A DNA stretch of 64,000 bases from Anaeromassilibacillus sp. An172 (GTDB taxonomy: Bacteria > Bacillota > Clostridia > Oscillospirales > Acutalibacteraceae): the NCBI RefSeq assembly GCF_002160515.1, contig NZ_NFKS01000001.1, positions 183,140 through 247,139 of the forward strand, written 5' to 3'. A program made the translations under genes and the position numbers. Shown here piece by piece: positions 1 through 8,646 of this stretch. Each line of letters begins with the position of its first letter. The stretch's first letter is position 1. The notes beneath the pieces are model-generated. The model did no database searches. It was not told the DNA's origin and worked only from the letters and a program-made list of their open reading frames with translations.

Positions 1-2
1 AA

Positions 3-278
3 GTATCTGCGGCGGTTTATGACTTTAAGTATAATGAGAGCCGTGATACTTCCGATTTCAAATCCTTTTGCGTTGCCTATATGGTAAGCTCCCGTTACGG
101 CGTGGATACCAAAGGCTTTGATTTTTCCAGACTGCCCAGAGAGTATGACGGAATGGATACGCAGGTATTTAAGGGAGAGCTTGGTACAATGCGTGATGTT
201 CTGGGTGAAATGCAGAACGATATGTATAAGAGTATGGAGAAAAACAAGTCTGCAAGGAATAAAGAGCAGGAACGCTAA
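3..278 (+). CDS. C-terminal part of an ArdC/LtrC-like ICE protein (runs off left edge)
   Basis: The frame is open to the left edge, so only the last 91 codons or so are seen. The segment VAYMVSSRYGVDTKGFDFSRLP followed by a charged helix resembles the C-terminal tail of ArdC/LtrC-type antirestriction proteins of Gram-positive conjugative elements, where a similar 'VAYVV..HYGIDTSDYSF' stretch occurs. Those proteins combine a single-strand DNA-binding domain with a zincin-like domain and are thought to protect incoming DNA. The position just upstream of the VirD4 gene fits. The domain call rests on a short stretch and is tentative; the catalytic part is outside the window. Confidence 0.5.
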   Translation, partial: VSAAVYDFKYNESRDTSDFKSFCVAYMVSSRYGVDTKGFDFSRLPREYDGMDTQVFKGELGTMRDVLGEMQNDMYKSMEKNKSARNKEQER

Positions 279-293
279 TCGGAGGTGCAGCTT

Positions 294-491
294 ATGAAAG
301 AAGAACGATACCATATCGCACTTGATAAGTACGATAAAAATATCGTTATCAATGCGCTCAACAACCTGAGAAATCGGCAGATACAGGAGGAACGCCCCAC
401 CGAGCCTGTTGATGAGCTGATTGACAAGGTAGCCAACGCACCGACCAGAAAGGTCAAGGTTGTTCCGTGCAGGTGCAATGAGGAACGATGA
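294..491 (+). CDS. small conserved ICE protein, 65 aa, unknown function
   Basis: GGAGG at 281-285 sits 8 nt before the ATG at 294, which decides against the GTG at 285. The product is hydrophilic (many Lys, Arg, Glu), with no signal peptide or membrane segment. The gene lies between the ArdC-like gene and virD4, and its stop codon overlaps the first codons of virD4, so the two are probably translationally coupled. I do not recognise a domain; small proteins at this place are common in Tn1549-type elements. Confidence 0.6.
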   Translation: MKEERYHIALDKYDKNIVINALNNLRNRQIQEERPTEPVDELIDKVANAPTRKVKVVPCRCNEER

Positions 492-2268
492 CAAAAAAAC
501 GGGCTTAATCCTTTCTGTCTGCGGTATTGTTCCTGTTATATGGCTTGCCTTGATGACAGCACCCTATGTGGGTGGAGGTTTAGTTGAAATAATCCGAGGT
601 CTGCCCGTGGCAATGGGCAATCCGTTTCAAATAACGGTGTGTGAGGACAGCGTAAAGACTGTCCTTATTTTTTTGCTTGCCTACGCTATGGGTATCGGCA
701 TTTATTTCTCTACACGCAGGAACTACCGCAGGCGTGAGGAACACGGCTCGGCTAAATGGGGCGATGCGGGGACTTTGAACAAGAAATACCGTGATAAAGA
801 CCCGTCCGCAAATAAGCTGCTCACCCAGAATGTCCGCATAGGCTTAGACGGGAAAAAGCACCGCCGAAATCTGAATATCCTTGTGTGCGGCGGCTCTGGA
901 GCAGGAAAGACGAGGTTTTTTTGTAAGCCGAACGCAATGCAATGCAACACCTCAATGGTAATTTTAGACCCGAAAGGCGAAATCGTGCGAGATGTGGGCG
1001 GACTGCTTGAAAAGAAAGGCTATGAGGTGCGTGTCCTTGACCTTATCAATATGCACCGCAGCCATTGTTACAATCCCTTTGTTTATCTGCGGAATGACAA
1101 TGATGTGCAAAGGCTTGTGACCAATCTGTTCAAGGCGACCACTCCGAAAGGCTCACAGTCGCAAGACCCATTCTGGGATACGGCGGCAAGTATGCTTCTG
1201 TTGGCGTTGGTGTTCTATCTGAAATATGAAGCACCGCCCGATGAGCAAAACTTCCCGATGGTAATGGAGCTGCTTCGTGCGGGTGAAGTCCGTGAGGACG
1301 ATGACAGCTATGTAAGCCCTCTGGACGAACTGTTTGACCGTCTGGAAATGGTAAACCCAGAGCATATTGCCCTGAAGTATTACAGGGACTATCACTCAGG
1401 CTCGGCTAAGACCTTAAAGAGTATCCAGATTACCCTTGCCGCAAGGCTTGAAAAGTTCAACCTTGAAAGCCTTGCGGGGCTTACCGCCACCGATGAGCTT
1501 GACCTGCCCTCTTTGGGCGAAAAGAAAGTTGCTTTGTTCGCTCTCATTCCCGATAACGACACGAGCTTTAATTTTCTCGTGAGTATCCTTTATACGCAGT
1601 TATTTCAGCAGCTTTTCTATCTGGCAGACCACAAATACGGAGGAAGCCTGCCTGTGCATTGCCATTTCATAATGGACGAATTTGCCAATGTGAGCCTGCC
1701 TGATGACTTCGATAAGATTTTGAGCGTTATGCGTTCCAGAGGTGTGTCGGTCAGTATTATCCTGCAAAATCTGGCGCAGCTCAAAGCTCTTTTTGAAAAG
1801 CAATGGGAAAGCATAGTCGGCAACTGCGATACTTTTCTGTATTTGGGCGGCAACGAACAAAGCACCCACAAATATGTGTCGGAGCTTTTGGGCAAGGAAA
1901 CGATTGATACGAACACTTACGGAAAGAGCGAAGGTCGAAGCGGCAGCTACTCAACCAACTATCAAATTTCAGGGCGTGAGCTGATGACACCCGATGAAGT
2001 GCGTATGCTTGATAACCGCTACGCACTTCTTTTTGTTCGTGGGGAACGCCCTGTAATGGACTTTAAGTACGACATTATGAAGCACCCCAATGTAAGGCTG
2101 ACAACCGATGGAGGTAAACCGCCGTATATCCACGGTGAGCCGACACAGGCTGTCGCAACCCTTGTGTTTGACAGCGATATTCCGAAGAACGCCGTAAGCG
2201 TAAAAGCTGTCAGCACTTCCTATGAACTTCTCTCCAATGAGGACTTGGAAGAAATCTTTAATATCTAA
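478..2268 (+). CDS. VirD4-like conjugative coupling ATPase (CD1115 family)
   Basis: A 596-residue type IV coupling protein that brings the relaxase-DNA complex to the transfer channel. Two membrane segments lie near the N-terminus (about residues 8-28 and 58-76). The Walker A motif GGSGAGKT is at about 138-145, and a Walker B-like stretch (FIMDEFANV) lies in the C-terminal half. Length and order match the TraG/TraD-type proteins of clostridial ICEs. I chose ATG 478 (MRNDDKK) because family members start at this point; an in-frame TTG at 460 has no better ribosome site. The gene overlaps the preceding small gene by 14 bp and is followed 16 bp later by the Maff2 gene in the same operon. Confidence 0.9.
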   Translation: MRNDDKKTGLILSVCGIVPVIWLALMTAPYVGGGLVEIIRGLPVAMGNPFQITVCEDSVKTVLIFLLAYAMGIGIYFSTRRNYRRREEHGSAKWGDAGTLNKKYRDKDPSANKLLTQNVRIGLDGKKHRRNLNILVCGGSGAGKTRFFCKPNAMQCNTSMVILDPKGEIVRDVGGLLEKKGYEVRVLDLINMHRSHCYNPFVYLRNDNDVQRLVTNLFKATTPKGSQSQDPFWDTAASMLLLALVFYLKYEAPPDEQNFPMVMELLRAGEVREDDDSYVSPLDELFDRLEMVNPEHIALKYYRDYHSGSAKTLKSIQITLAARLEKFNLESLAGLTATDELDLPSLGEKKVALFALIPDNDTSFNFLVSILYTQLFQQLFYLADHKYGGSLPVHCHFIMDEFANVSLPDDFDKILSVMRSRGVSVSIILQNLAQLKALFEKQWESIVGNCDTFLYLGGNEQSTHKYVSELLGKETIDTNTYGKSEGRSGSYSTNYQISGRELMTPDEVRMLDNRYALLFVRGERPVMDFKYDIMKHPNVRLTTDGGKPPYIHGEPTQAVATLVFDSDIPKNAVSVKAVSTSYELLSNEDLEEIFNI

Positions 2269-2284
2269 AGGAGGATTTTTATTT

Positions 2285-2641
2285 ATGAAACTTTTTAAGA
2301 AAAACGAAAACAAGGAAACCGTAAAGCTGCCAATGTCTGGCAAGGTAAAAAAGGGCTTCCGCTTTTACTGCGTGACCGTTATGACAACGGCTTTGGTAGT
2401 CGGCACTTCTATGACTGCCTTTGCAGCAAGCGACCCTCTTACCGTAGTCAATAATTTGTCCGACTTCATTTTCGGCTTAATCCGTGCCGTAGGTATGATT
2501 TTGCTCGGCTTCGGCGTGGTGCAGATTGGTCTGTCCCTCAAATCCCACGACCCGTCCCAGAGAGCTAACGGCTTCTTGACCCTTGCAGGCGGCGTTGTCA
2601 TTACTTTTGCCAAAGAAATCCTTACCCTCATTACAGGCTGA
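2285..2641 (+). CDS. Maff2-family small membrane protein of the transfer apparatus
   Basis: 118 residues. A charged N-terminus is followed by a signal-like hydrophobic stretch ending in AFAASDPL (about 30-50), then two more hydrophobic segments (about 60-80 and 97-115). Size, topology and position between virD4 and the VirB6-like gene match the Maff2 family of mobile-element proteins, which resemble small pilin/VirB2-like subunits; that functional parallel is inference. AAAGGAGG at 2267-2274 gives a strong start at 2285. A long hairpin follows the stop codon and separates this gene from the next one. Confidence 0.8.
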   Translation: MKLFKKNENKETVKLPMSGKVKKGFRFYCVTVMTTALVVGTSMTAFAASDPLTVVNNLSDFIFGLIRAVGMILLGFGVVQIGLSLKSHDPSQRANGFLTLAGGVVITFAKEILTLITG

Positions 2642-2662
2642 TGAGGAACTGACACAAGACAA

Positions 2663-2705
2663 GATAACGGGAGCAGATCCGCTTTGCGGATTTACTCCCG
2701 TTATC
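2663..2705 (+). promoter_or_regulatory. 20-bp intercistronic hairpin inside the transfer operon
   Basis: GATAACGGGAG and its complement CTCCCGTTATC enclose a second paired part (ATCCGC/GCGGAT) with a TTT loop, giving about 20 base pairs with two mismatches. No U-tract follows, so it is not a normal terminator. It ends about 24 nt before the next start codon and just before its AAGGAGG. It could stabilise the upstream maff2 message or mark an RNase processing site, giving more of the small subunit than of the proteins downstream. Confidence 0.7.
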
Positions 2706-2728
2706 CAATTATCTAAGGAGGTGGTCGA

Positions 2729-3565
2729 ATGTCGGATAATTGGATTGTGCAAAACTTGGAGAACGCACTCAAGACTTGGAACGATAAGCTATCGGAAATA
2801 TGGCAGCTCATTACCCAATCTCCAGAGCAGTTCAAAGGCGGGACGATTTGGAATGTCATAGTAGATATTCACGGCGCAGTACAGGCTATCGGACTTGCCT
2901 TGCTTGTCCTTTTCTTTGTAATCGGTGTGATGAAAACCTGTGGCAGCTTTGCCGAGGTTAAAAAGCCCGAACACGCTCTGAAGCTGTTTATTCGCTTTGC
3001 CCTTGCAAAAGGTGTTGTGACCTATGGTTTGGAACTGATGATGGCTCTGTTCAACATTGTGCAGGGTTTAATATCAACCATTATGAACGCCGCAGGTTTC
3101 GGCTCGGCTGCACAGACGGTATTGCCGCAGGAGATTGTCACGGCTGTTGAGGACTGCGGCTTTTTTGAGAGCATTCCATTGTGGGCTGTTACGCTCATCG
3201 GCGGACTTTTCATCACGATATTGTCATTCATTATGATTATGTCGGTGTACGGAAGATTTTTTCGCCTGTATCTCTATACCGCAATCGCTCCCGTCCCTCT
3301 TTCCACTTTTGCGGGAGAGCCGAGCCAGAGTGTCGGCAAGAGCTTTATCAAGTCTTATGCCGCCGTCTGTCTGGAGGGTGCAATCATTGTGCTTGCCTGT
3401 ATCATCTTCTCACTCTTTGCGGCTTCGCCCCCTGCTGTTGACCCGAACGCTGCGGCGGTATCTATGGTGTGGAGCTATATCGGTGAGTTAGTATTTAATA
3501 TGCTCGTCTTGGTCGGTGCCGTCAAAATGGCAGACCGTGTTGTAAGAGAAATGATGGGCTTATAA
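2729..3565 (+). CDS. VirB6/TrbL-like polytopic transfer protein (CD1112 family)
   Basis: 278 residues with about five to six hydrophobic segments (about 47-68, 90-112, 150-178, 185-200, 210-235, 250-270). This is the usual form of the VirB6/TrbL-like inner-membrane channel component in clostridial ICEs. AAGGAGGTGG precedes the ATG at 2729. It is followed closely by prgI and virB4, the conserved order of the Tn1549-type transfer module. Confidence 0.85.
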   Translation: MSDNWIVQNLENALKTWNDKLSEIWQLITQSPEQFKGGTIWNVIVDIHGAVQAIGLALLVLFFVIGVMKTCGSFAEVKKPEHALKLFIRFALAKGVVTYGLELMMALFNIVQGLISTIMNAAGFGSAAQTVLPQEIVTAVEDCGFFESIPLWAVTLIGGLFITILSFIMIMSVYGRFFRLYLYTAIAPVPLSTFAGEPSQSVGKSFIKSYAAVCLEGAIIVLACIIFSLFAASPPAVDPNAAAVSMVWSYIGELVFNMLVLVGAVKMADRVVREMMGL

Positions 3566-3578
3566 GGAGGTGTAACTT

Positions 3579-3995
3579 TTGGAAGTCAAGATAAATAAGG
3601 AAATCCGTAATTACACGGAGAGTATGTTCTTTGGACTGTCGCTCAGACAGTTCATTTTTTCTTTACTTGCCTGCGGTGTGGCGGTTGGACTGTATTTTAT
3701 TCTCCGCCCGTACTTCGGGACAGAAACCCTCAGTTGGGTGTGTATTCTCGGTGCTGCTCCCTTTGCGGTAATGGGCTTTGTTAAGTACAACGGTATGACC
3801 GCAGAGCAATTTGTATGGGCGTGGATTAAGTCGGAGTTTTTGATGCCGAAAAAGCTGATGTTTAACCCCGACAATCTCTACTATGAAACGCTGAAAACCA
3901 CAATTCAAAACCACGAAAAAGGCATTTGCCCCGTGGCGAAAAAATCAAAAAAAGCAAAGCGCAGCAAGGAGGTAAAGAATGCTGAAAACTCTTAA
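3579..3995 (+). CDS. prgI: PrgI-family transfer membrane protein (TTG start)
   Basis: 138 residues. The N-terminal EVKINKEIRNYTESMFFGLS and the two close membrane helices (about 25-43 and 49-66) are the signature of PrgI/VirB3-like proteins, which work with the VirB4 ATPase at the base of the type IV channel. The start is TTG 3579, 8 nt after AAGGAGG at 3564-3570; there is no ATG that keeps the conserved N-terminus. The basic tail (KKSKKAKRSKE) overlaps the virB4 start by 17 bp. Confidence 0.85.
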   Translation: MEVKINKEIRNYTESMFFGLSLRQFIFSLLACGVAVGLYFILRPYFGTETLSWVCILGAAPFAVMGFVKYNGMTAEQFVWAWIKSEFLMPKKLMFNPDNLYYETLKTTIQNHEKGICPVAKKSKKAKRSKEVKNAENS

Positions 3996-6312
3996 AACTC
4001 TATTTAAGCAGGATAAGGAAAAGTTTGTCATTCCCAAATCGGTACAGGCGATTATTCCGATTAAGACTATCTGGGAGGACGGCATTTTTCTTGTCGGCAA
4101 CAACAAATACGCAAAGACATTTAAGTTTGAGGATATAAACTATTCCGTGGCAAGCCGTGAGGACAAAGAGGCGATGTTTCTTGAATACTCAGAGCTGCTA
4201 AACGCTCTCGACAGCGGAGCAACTACAAAAATCACGGTCAACAACCGCCGCCTTAATAAAACGGACTTTGAACAGACCATTTTAATTCCTATGGCAGAGG
4301 ACGGATTGGATAATTACCGTAAAGAATACAATAAAATGCTGCTTGATAAAGTAACGGGGGCTAATTCTATCGTACAGGATAAGTATGTAACGGTTTCCGT
4401 ATGCAAAAAGAATATCGAGGAAGCAAGGAACTATTTTGCCCGTGTGGGAGCTGATTTGATTTCCCATTTCGCACGGCTCGGCTCAAAATGCGTAGAGCTT
4501 GAAGCGGAAGAAAAACTCCGTATCTTCCACGACTTCTATCGCACAGGTGAGGAAACGGCGTTCTATTTTGACCTGAAGCAGACAATGCGTAAAGGTCACG
4601 ATTTTAAGGATTTCATTTGCCCAGATACCTTTGAGTTTGAAAAAGACTACTTTCGTATGGGTGATAGATATGGGCGTGTGATTTTCCTGCGTGAATATGC
4701 AGCATATATTAAGGATAGTATGATGGCGGAGCTTTGCGAGCTTAACCGCAATATGATGATGTCCATTGACATTATCCCCGTACCCACAGACGAAGCCGTG
4801 CGTGAGGTCGAAAACAGACTGCTCGGCGTGGAAACCAATATCACGAATTGGCAGCGTAAACAAAATCAGAACAACAATTTTTCGGCGGTCATTCCTTACG
4901 ACCTTGAACAGCAGCGCAAAGAAAGCAAGGAGTTCTTGGACGATTTGACAACCCGTGACCAAAGAATGATGTTTGCGGTTTTGACAATGGTGCATACGGC
5001 TGAAACAAAGGAACAGCTTGACAATGACACCGAAGCTCTGCTCACAACTGCCAGAAAGCACCTGTGTCAGTTTGCGGTGCTGAAATATCAGCAGATGGAC
5101 GGACTGAATACCGCCCTGCCGTTTGGTGTTCGCAAAATCAATGCAATGCGTACTCTTACAACGGAAAGTCTTGCGGTATTTATTCCTTTCAGAGTACAGG
5201 AAATTCACCACGAAAACGGCGTTTACTACGGTCAAAATGTTATCAGCAAAAATATGATTATTGCTAACCGCCGCTATTTGCTCAACGGCAACTCTTTTAT
5301 TCTCGGTGTGTCTGGAGCAGGAAAATCCTTTACGGCGAAAGAAGAAATGACAAATATTATTCTCACAGACCCTAATGCCGATGTTATTATCATTGACCCT
5401 GAGCGAGAATATTCGCCGCTTGTAAAGGCTATGCAGGGCGAGGTTATTCACATCTCGGCAACGAGCGAAAACCATATCAACGCTATGGATATGAACTCCG
5501 ATTACGGTGACGGCGCAAACCCCGTCATTTTGAAATCGGAGTTTATTTTATCTTTGTGCGAGCAGCTCATCGGTGGCGCAAGTCTGGGTGCAAAACAAAA
5601 GTCGATTATTGACCGTTGTACGGCAAGCGTGTACCGCCACTATCAGCAAGGCAATTATCAGGGAGTACCGCCCACCTTACAGGACTTCCGTGAGGAACTG
5701 TTAAAGCAGGACGAGCCAGAAGCGAAAGAAATCGCCCTTGCTATCGAGCTGTTTACGGACGGCTCTCTGAATACCTTTGCAAAGCACACCAATGTGGATA
5801 CGCACAGCCGCCTTATCTGTTATGACATTCTGGATTTAGGCAAGCAGTTACAGCCCATCGGTATGCTTGTCGTTCTCGACAGTATCTTAAACCGTATTAC
5901 CCAGAACAGAGCAAAAGGCAGAAACACATTTATTTTCATTGATGAAATCTATTTGCTGTTCCAACACGAATACTCGGCAAACTTCCTCTTTACTCTCTGG
6001 AAGCGTGTGCGTAAGTACGGTGCGTACTGTACGGGTATTACGCAAAATGTGGACGACCTTTTGCAGAGCCATACGGCGAGGACGATGCTTGCCAATAGTG
6101 AATTTATCATTATGTTAAATCAGAGTTCGACCGATAAGTTCGAGCTTGCCAAATTGCTTAACATCTCTGACCTTCAGATGAGTTATATCACGAATGTCGG
6201 TGCAGGTCAGGGCTTGCTCAAAGTCGGTAGCTCCCTTGTGCCGTTCGTCAACAAGTTCCCACGCAATACCGAGCTTTACAAGCTGATGACTACCAAATTC
6301 GGGGAGGTGTAA
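3979..6312 (+). CDS. VirB4-like conjugative transfer ATPase (CD1110 family)
   Basis: 777 residues, the normal size. The N-terminal half is the VirB4/CagE-type domain. The RecA-like motor carries Walker A GVSGAGKS at about 445-452 and Walker B FIFIDEIYLLF at about 650. It powers assembly and function of the transfer channel together with PrgI, whose gene overlaps its start. GGAGG of the site used lies within the prgI end. This is the last gene of the core transfer block before an inserted ATPase gene. Confidence 0.92.
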   Translation: MLKTLKTLFKQDKEKFVIPKSVQAIIPIKTIWEDGIFLVGNNKYAKTFKFEDINYSVASREDKEAMFLEYSELLNALDSGATTKITVNNRRLNKTDFEQTILIPMAEDGLDNYRKEYNKMLLDKVTGANSIVQDKYVTVSVCKKNIEEARNYFARVGADLISHFARLGSKCVELEAEEKLRIFHDFYRTGEETAFYFDLKQTMRKGHDFKDFICPDTFEFEKDYFRMGDRYGRVIFLREYAAYIKDSMMAELCELNRNMMMSIDIIPVPTDEAVREVENRLLGVETNITNWQRKQNQNNNFSAVIPYDLEQQRKESKEFLDDLTTRDQRMMFAVLTMVHTAETKEQLDNDTEALLTTARKHLCQFAVLKYQQMDGLNTALPFGVRKINAMRTLTTESLAVFIPFRVQEIHHENGVYYGQNVISKNMIIANRRYLLNGNSFILGVSGAGKSFTAKEEMTNIILTDPNADVIIIDPEREYSPLVKAMQGEVIHISATSENHINAMDMNSDYGDGANPVILKSEFILSLCEQLIGGASLGAKQKSIIDRCTASVYRHYQQGNYQGVPPTLQDFREELLKQDEPEAKEIALAIELFTDGSLNTFAKHTNVDTHSRLICYDILDLGKQLQPIGMLVVLDSILNRITQNRAKGRNTFIFIDEIYLLFQHEYSANFLFTLWKRVRKYGAYCTGITQNVDDLLQSHTARTMLANSEFIIMLNQSSTDKFELAKLLNISDLQMSYITNVGAGQGLLKVGSSLVPFVNKFPRNTELYKLMTTKFGEV

Positions 6313-6401
6313 AAAAGAGGGCTTGACGGTGTTCGTGTCGAAAAACCAATCAAACTCAAAAATGTTCGTGTAATTTAGTGTGATAATTTGCGTAAAAGTC
6401 A

Positions 6402-6430
6402 TTGATATTTACACGAATATGTGATATACT
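6402..6430 (+). promoter_or_regulatory. sigma-A-type promoter in front of the AAA ATPase gene
   Basis: TTGATA (6402-6407), a 17-bp spacer and TATACT (6425-6430) form a near-consensus promoter about 30 bp before the start codon. It gives the following gene its own transcription unit inside the transfer operon. Confidence 0.75.
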
Positions 6431-6459
6431 ATGTTCAGCACCTTAAAGGAGGTCTGGCT

Positions 6460-7755
6460 ATGTATCGAAAAATAATGAGCTTTTTAGAAGCGTGGAAAGA
6501 TAGCGAACACCGTAAGCCCCTGATTTTGCAGGGAGCAAGGCAGGTCGGAAAAACTTATTCCATTTTAGAGTTTGGTCGTACCTGTTATGAAAATGTGGCG
6601 TATTTCAATTTTGAAACCAATCCCAAGCTGAATGAAACTTTTGAGGAAAACATCAGCCCCGATTATCTGATACCCATTTTATCGCATATTGCAGGGCAAA
6701 CGATAGTAAAGGAGAAAACGCTGATTGTATTTGACGAAGTGCAGCTTTGCGAAAGAGCCTTGACAAGTCTGAAATATTTTTGCGAGGACGCACCTGATTA
6801 TCATATCATCGTAGCAGGAAGCCTGCTCGGTGTTGCGGTGAACAGAGCAAAGTTTTCTTTTCCCGTGGGTAAGGTGGATATGAAAACCCTCTATCCTATG
6901 GATATGGAGGAATTTATGATAGCCTGCGGCGAAAGCGCCCTTGTAGAACAGATTAAGAAGTGCTTTGCAGAGGATAAACCTTTGCCCTCTGCTTTGCACG
7001 ATGCGGCAATGCAGCTTTACCGTCAATATCTTATTGTGGGCGGTATGCCTGAATGTGTGATGCAGTTTGTGGAAACAAAGGACTATATCCTTGTGCGCCA
7101 CACGCAGGATACGATTTTGGCAAGCTATCTCAATGATATGAGCAAGTATAACAATCTGAATGAAATCAAAAAAACAAGGCTTGCTTATGATAACATCACC
7201 GTGCAGCTTTCCAAGAAAAACACCCGTTTCCAATATAAACTGATTAAAAAAGGCGGCAGAGCTTCCGAGTTTGAAAACGCAATCGAATGGCTTTGTCTGT
7301 CAGGTATCGTTTCACAGGTTTACAAAGTGGAGCAGGTAAAAAAGCCCCTTGAGAACTATCGTAATATTGACGCTTTCAAAATCTATGTATCTGATTTGGG
7401 TTTGCTTTGCGCTAAAAAAGATTTGGCAGCGAATGATGTTCTCTATATGGTTGAGGAAATCAATGATTTTAAGGGCGGTATGGCAGAAAACTATGTCAAT
7501 GTGCAGCTTACCGCAAACGGGTATAAGACCTACTATTGGGAGTCTGAGCGTGGGGCTGAGATTGATTTTGTCATTCAGCGTGACGGTCAGCTTATTCCTA
7601 TCGAGGTCAAGTCTGCCGATAACACACGGGCAAAGAGCTTAAAGGTATATATGGAAACCTACAAGCCCGCCTATGCGATTAAGCTCTCAGCAAAGAACTT
7701 TGGTTTTGAGGATAACAAAAAGATTGTCCCTCTTTACGCCACATTCTGTATCTAA
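6460..7755 (+). CDS. AAA-family ATPase with DUF4143 / PD-(D/E)xK-like C-terminus
   Basis: 431 residues. Walker A GARQVGKT is near residue 26, Walker B LIVFDEVQLC near 93, and a sensor-like VAGSLLG follows, as in AAA_14 ATPases. The C-terminal DUF4143 domain ends in GAEIDFVIQ...IPIEVKS, the D-x(n)-ExK pattern of the PD-(D/E)xK fold. Cellular targets of this family are poorly known. The start at ATG 6460 follows AAGGAGG by 8 nt; an upstream in-frame GTG overlaps the promoter. With its own promoter and a strong terminator behind it, the gene looks like independent cargo inserted between virB4 and the sortase. Confidence 0.85.
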   Translation: MYRKIMSFLEAWKDSEHRKPLILQGARQVGKTYSILEFGRTCYENVAYFNFETNPKLNETFEENISPDYLIPILSHIAGQTIVKEKTLIVFDEVQLCERALTSLKYFCEDAPDYHIIVAGSLLGVAVNRAKFSFPVGKVDMKTLYPMDMEEFMIACGESALVEQIKKCFAEDKPLPSALHDAAMQLYRQYLIVGGMPECVMQFVETKDYILVRHTQDTILASYLNDMSKYNNLNEIKKTRLAYDNITVQLSKKNTRFQYKLIKKGGRASEFENAIEWLCLSGIVSQVYKVEQVKKPLENYRNIDAFKIYVSDLGLLCAKKDLAANDVLYMVEEINDFKGGMAENYVNVQLTANGYKTYYWESERGAEIDFVIQRDGQLIPIEVKSADNTRAKSLKVYMETYKPAYAIKLSAKNFGFEDNKKIVPLYATFCI

Positions 7756-7778
7756 ATCTAAACAAATACGGCAATCGT

Positions 7779-7812
7779 AACGCTCGCTTTTTACAAAGCG
7801 AGCGTTATTCTT
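7779..7812 (+). terminator. rho-independent terminator after the AAA ATPase gene
   Basis: AACGCTCGCTTT and AAAGCGAGCGTT form a perfect 12-bp stem with a 4-nt loop, followed by a short T-rich stretch. It lies 24 bp after the stop codon and 25 bp before the sortase start. Confidence 0.8.
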
Positions 7813-7836
7813 TGCAAAAAAAGAAAGGATATGTTT

Positions 7837-8610
7837 ATGAAAAAATATAAAAAGCAAATTTGTCTGATTGCCGCCGTGTGCCTTTTAGGTACGGCGGCTT
7901 TTTGCGGCTATCACATTTACGACCATTATGCCGATGAAGCTGAACAGACCGAAGCCTTTGAGAATATTGCCGAAATCGTAGAGCAGGCTCAGACAGAGGA
8001 CAGTAACGCCCCAGAAGTCCCCTTGACTGAGGAAGAAAATGTCCTTGCAGAGTACGGCGAACTGTTTTTGAAAAACACGGATATGGTCGGCTGGCTTTCC
8101 ATTGTAGGCACAACCGTCAATTACCCCGTGATGCAGACGCCGAATGCGCCGAACTACTATCTGAAACGCAACTTTGATAAAGAATACAGCGACTTGGGAA
8201 CGCCGTATATTCAGGAAAACTGCGACCTTGCAGGCAGCGATAACCTTGTTATCTACGGTCATCACATTACGGGCGGCAAGATGTTCGGAGCTTTGGAGGA
8301 TTACAAGTCCCAGAGCTTCTATGAGGAACACAAGACCATTCAGTTTGATACCCTTACGGAGCGTGGCGAATATGAGATTGTCGCTGTCTTTAAGACTGTG
8401 GCGTACAGCTCTCAGGGCTTCCGCTACTATGATTTTGTCGATGCGGAAAACGAGGACGAGTTTAACGCCTACATTGAAAAATGCAAGGAGCTTGCATTGT
8501 ATGAAACAGGCGTAAACGCAGAATACGGCGACAGGCTCATCACACTCTCTACCTGTGAATACTCGGCGCAGAACGGCAGGCTTGTGGTGGTCGCAAAAAA
8601 GACAGCTTAA
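7837..8610 (+). CDS. class B sortase
   Basis: 257 residues. An N-terminal membrane anchor (about 7-25) is followed by an acidic linker and a sortase domain. Catalytic His lies in YGHHITGG (about 142), Cys in TLSTCEYS (about 240), and Arg in GRLVVVA near the end. Class B enzymes attach a few specific proteins to the cell wall or form pili; here it probably acts on an ICE-encoded surface protein. AAAGGA at 7824-7829 fits ATG 7837 (7 nt) rather than ATG 7831 (1 nt). Confidence 0.9.
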   Translation: MKKYKKQICLIAAVCLLGTAAFCGYHIYDHYADEAEQTEAFENIAEIVEQAQTEDSNAPEVPLTEEENVLAEYGELFLKNTDMVGWLSIVGTTVNYPVMQTPNAPNYYLKRNFDKEYSDLGTPYIQENCDLAGSDNLVIYGHHITGGKMFGALEDYKSQSFYEEHKTIQFDTLTERGEYEIVAVFKTVAYSSQGFRYYDFVDAENEDEFNAYIEKCKELALYETGVNAEYGDRLITLSTCEYSAQNGRLVVVAKKTA

Positions 8611-8646
8611 TTTTGACTGCAAATCTTCTGGGGAAGGAGGTTATCT

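Noticed and set aside
4483..5475. 330-codon frame on the minus strand inside virB4
   Set aside because: Shadow of a strongly biased coding gene; the product has no family features and the plus-strand VirB4 is certain.
7885..8622. 245-codon frame opposite the sortase gene
   Set aside because: Antisense shadow; low-complexity hydrophobic product, no start signal, sortase motifs on the other strand are clear.
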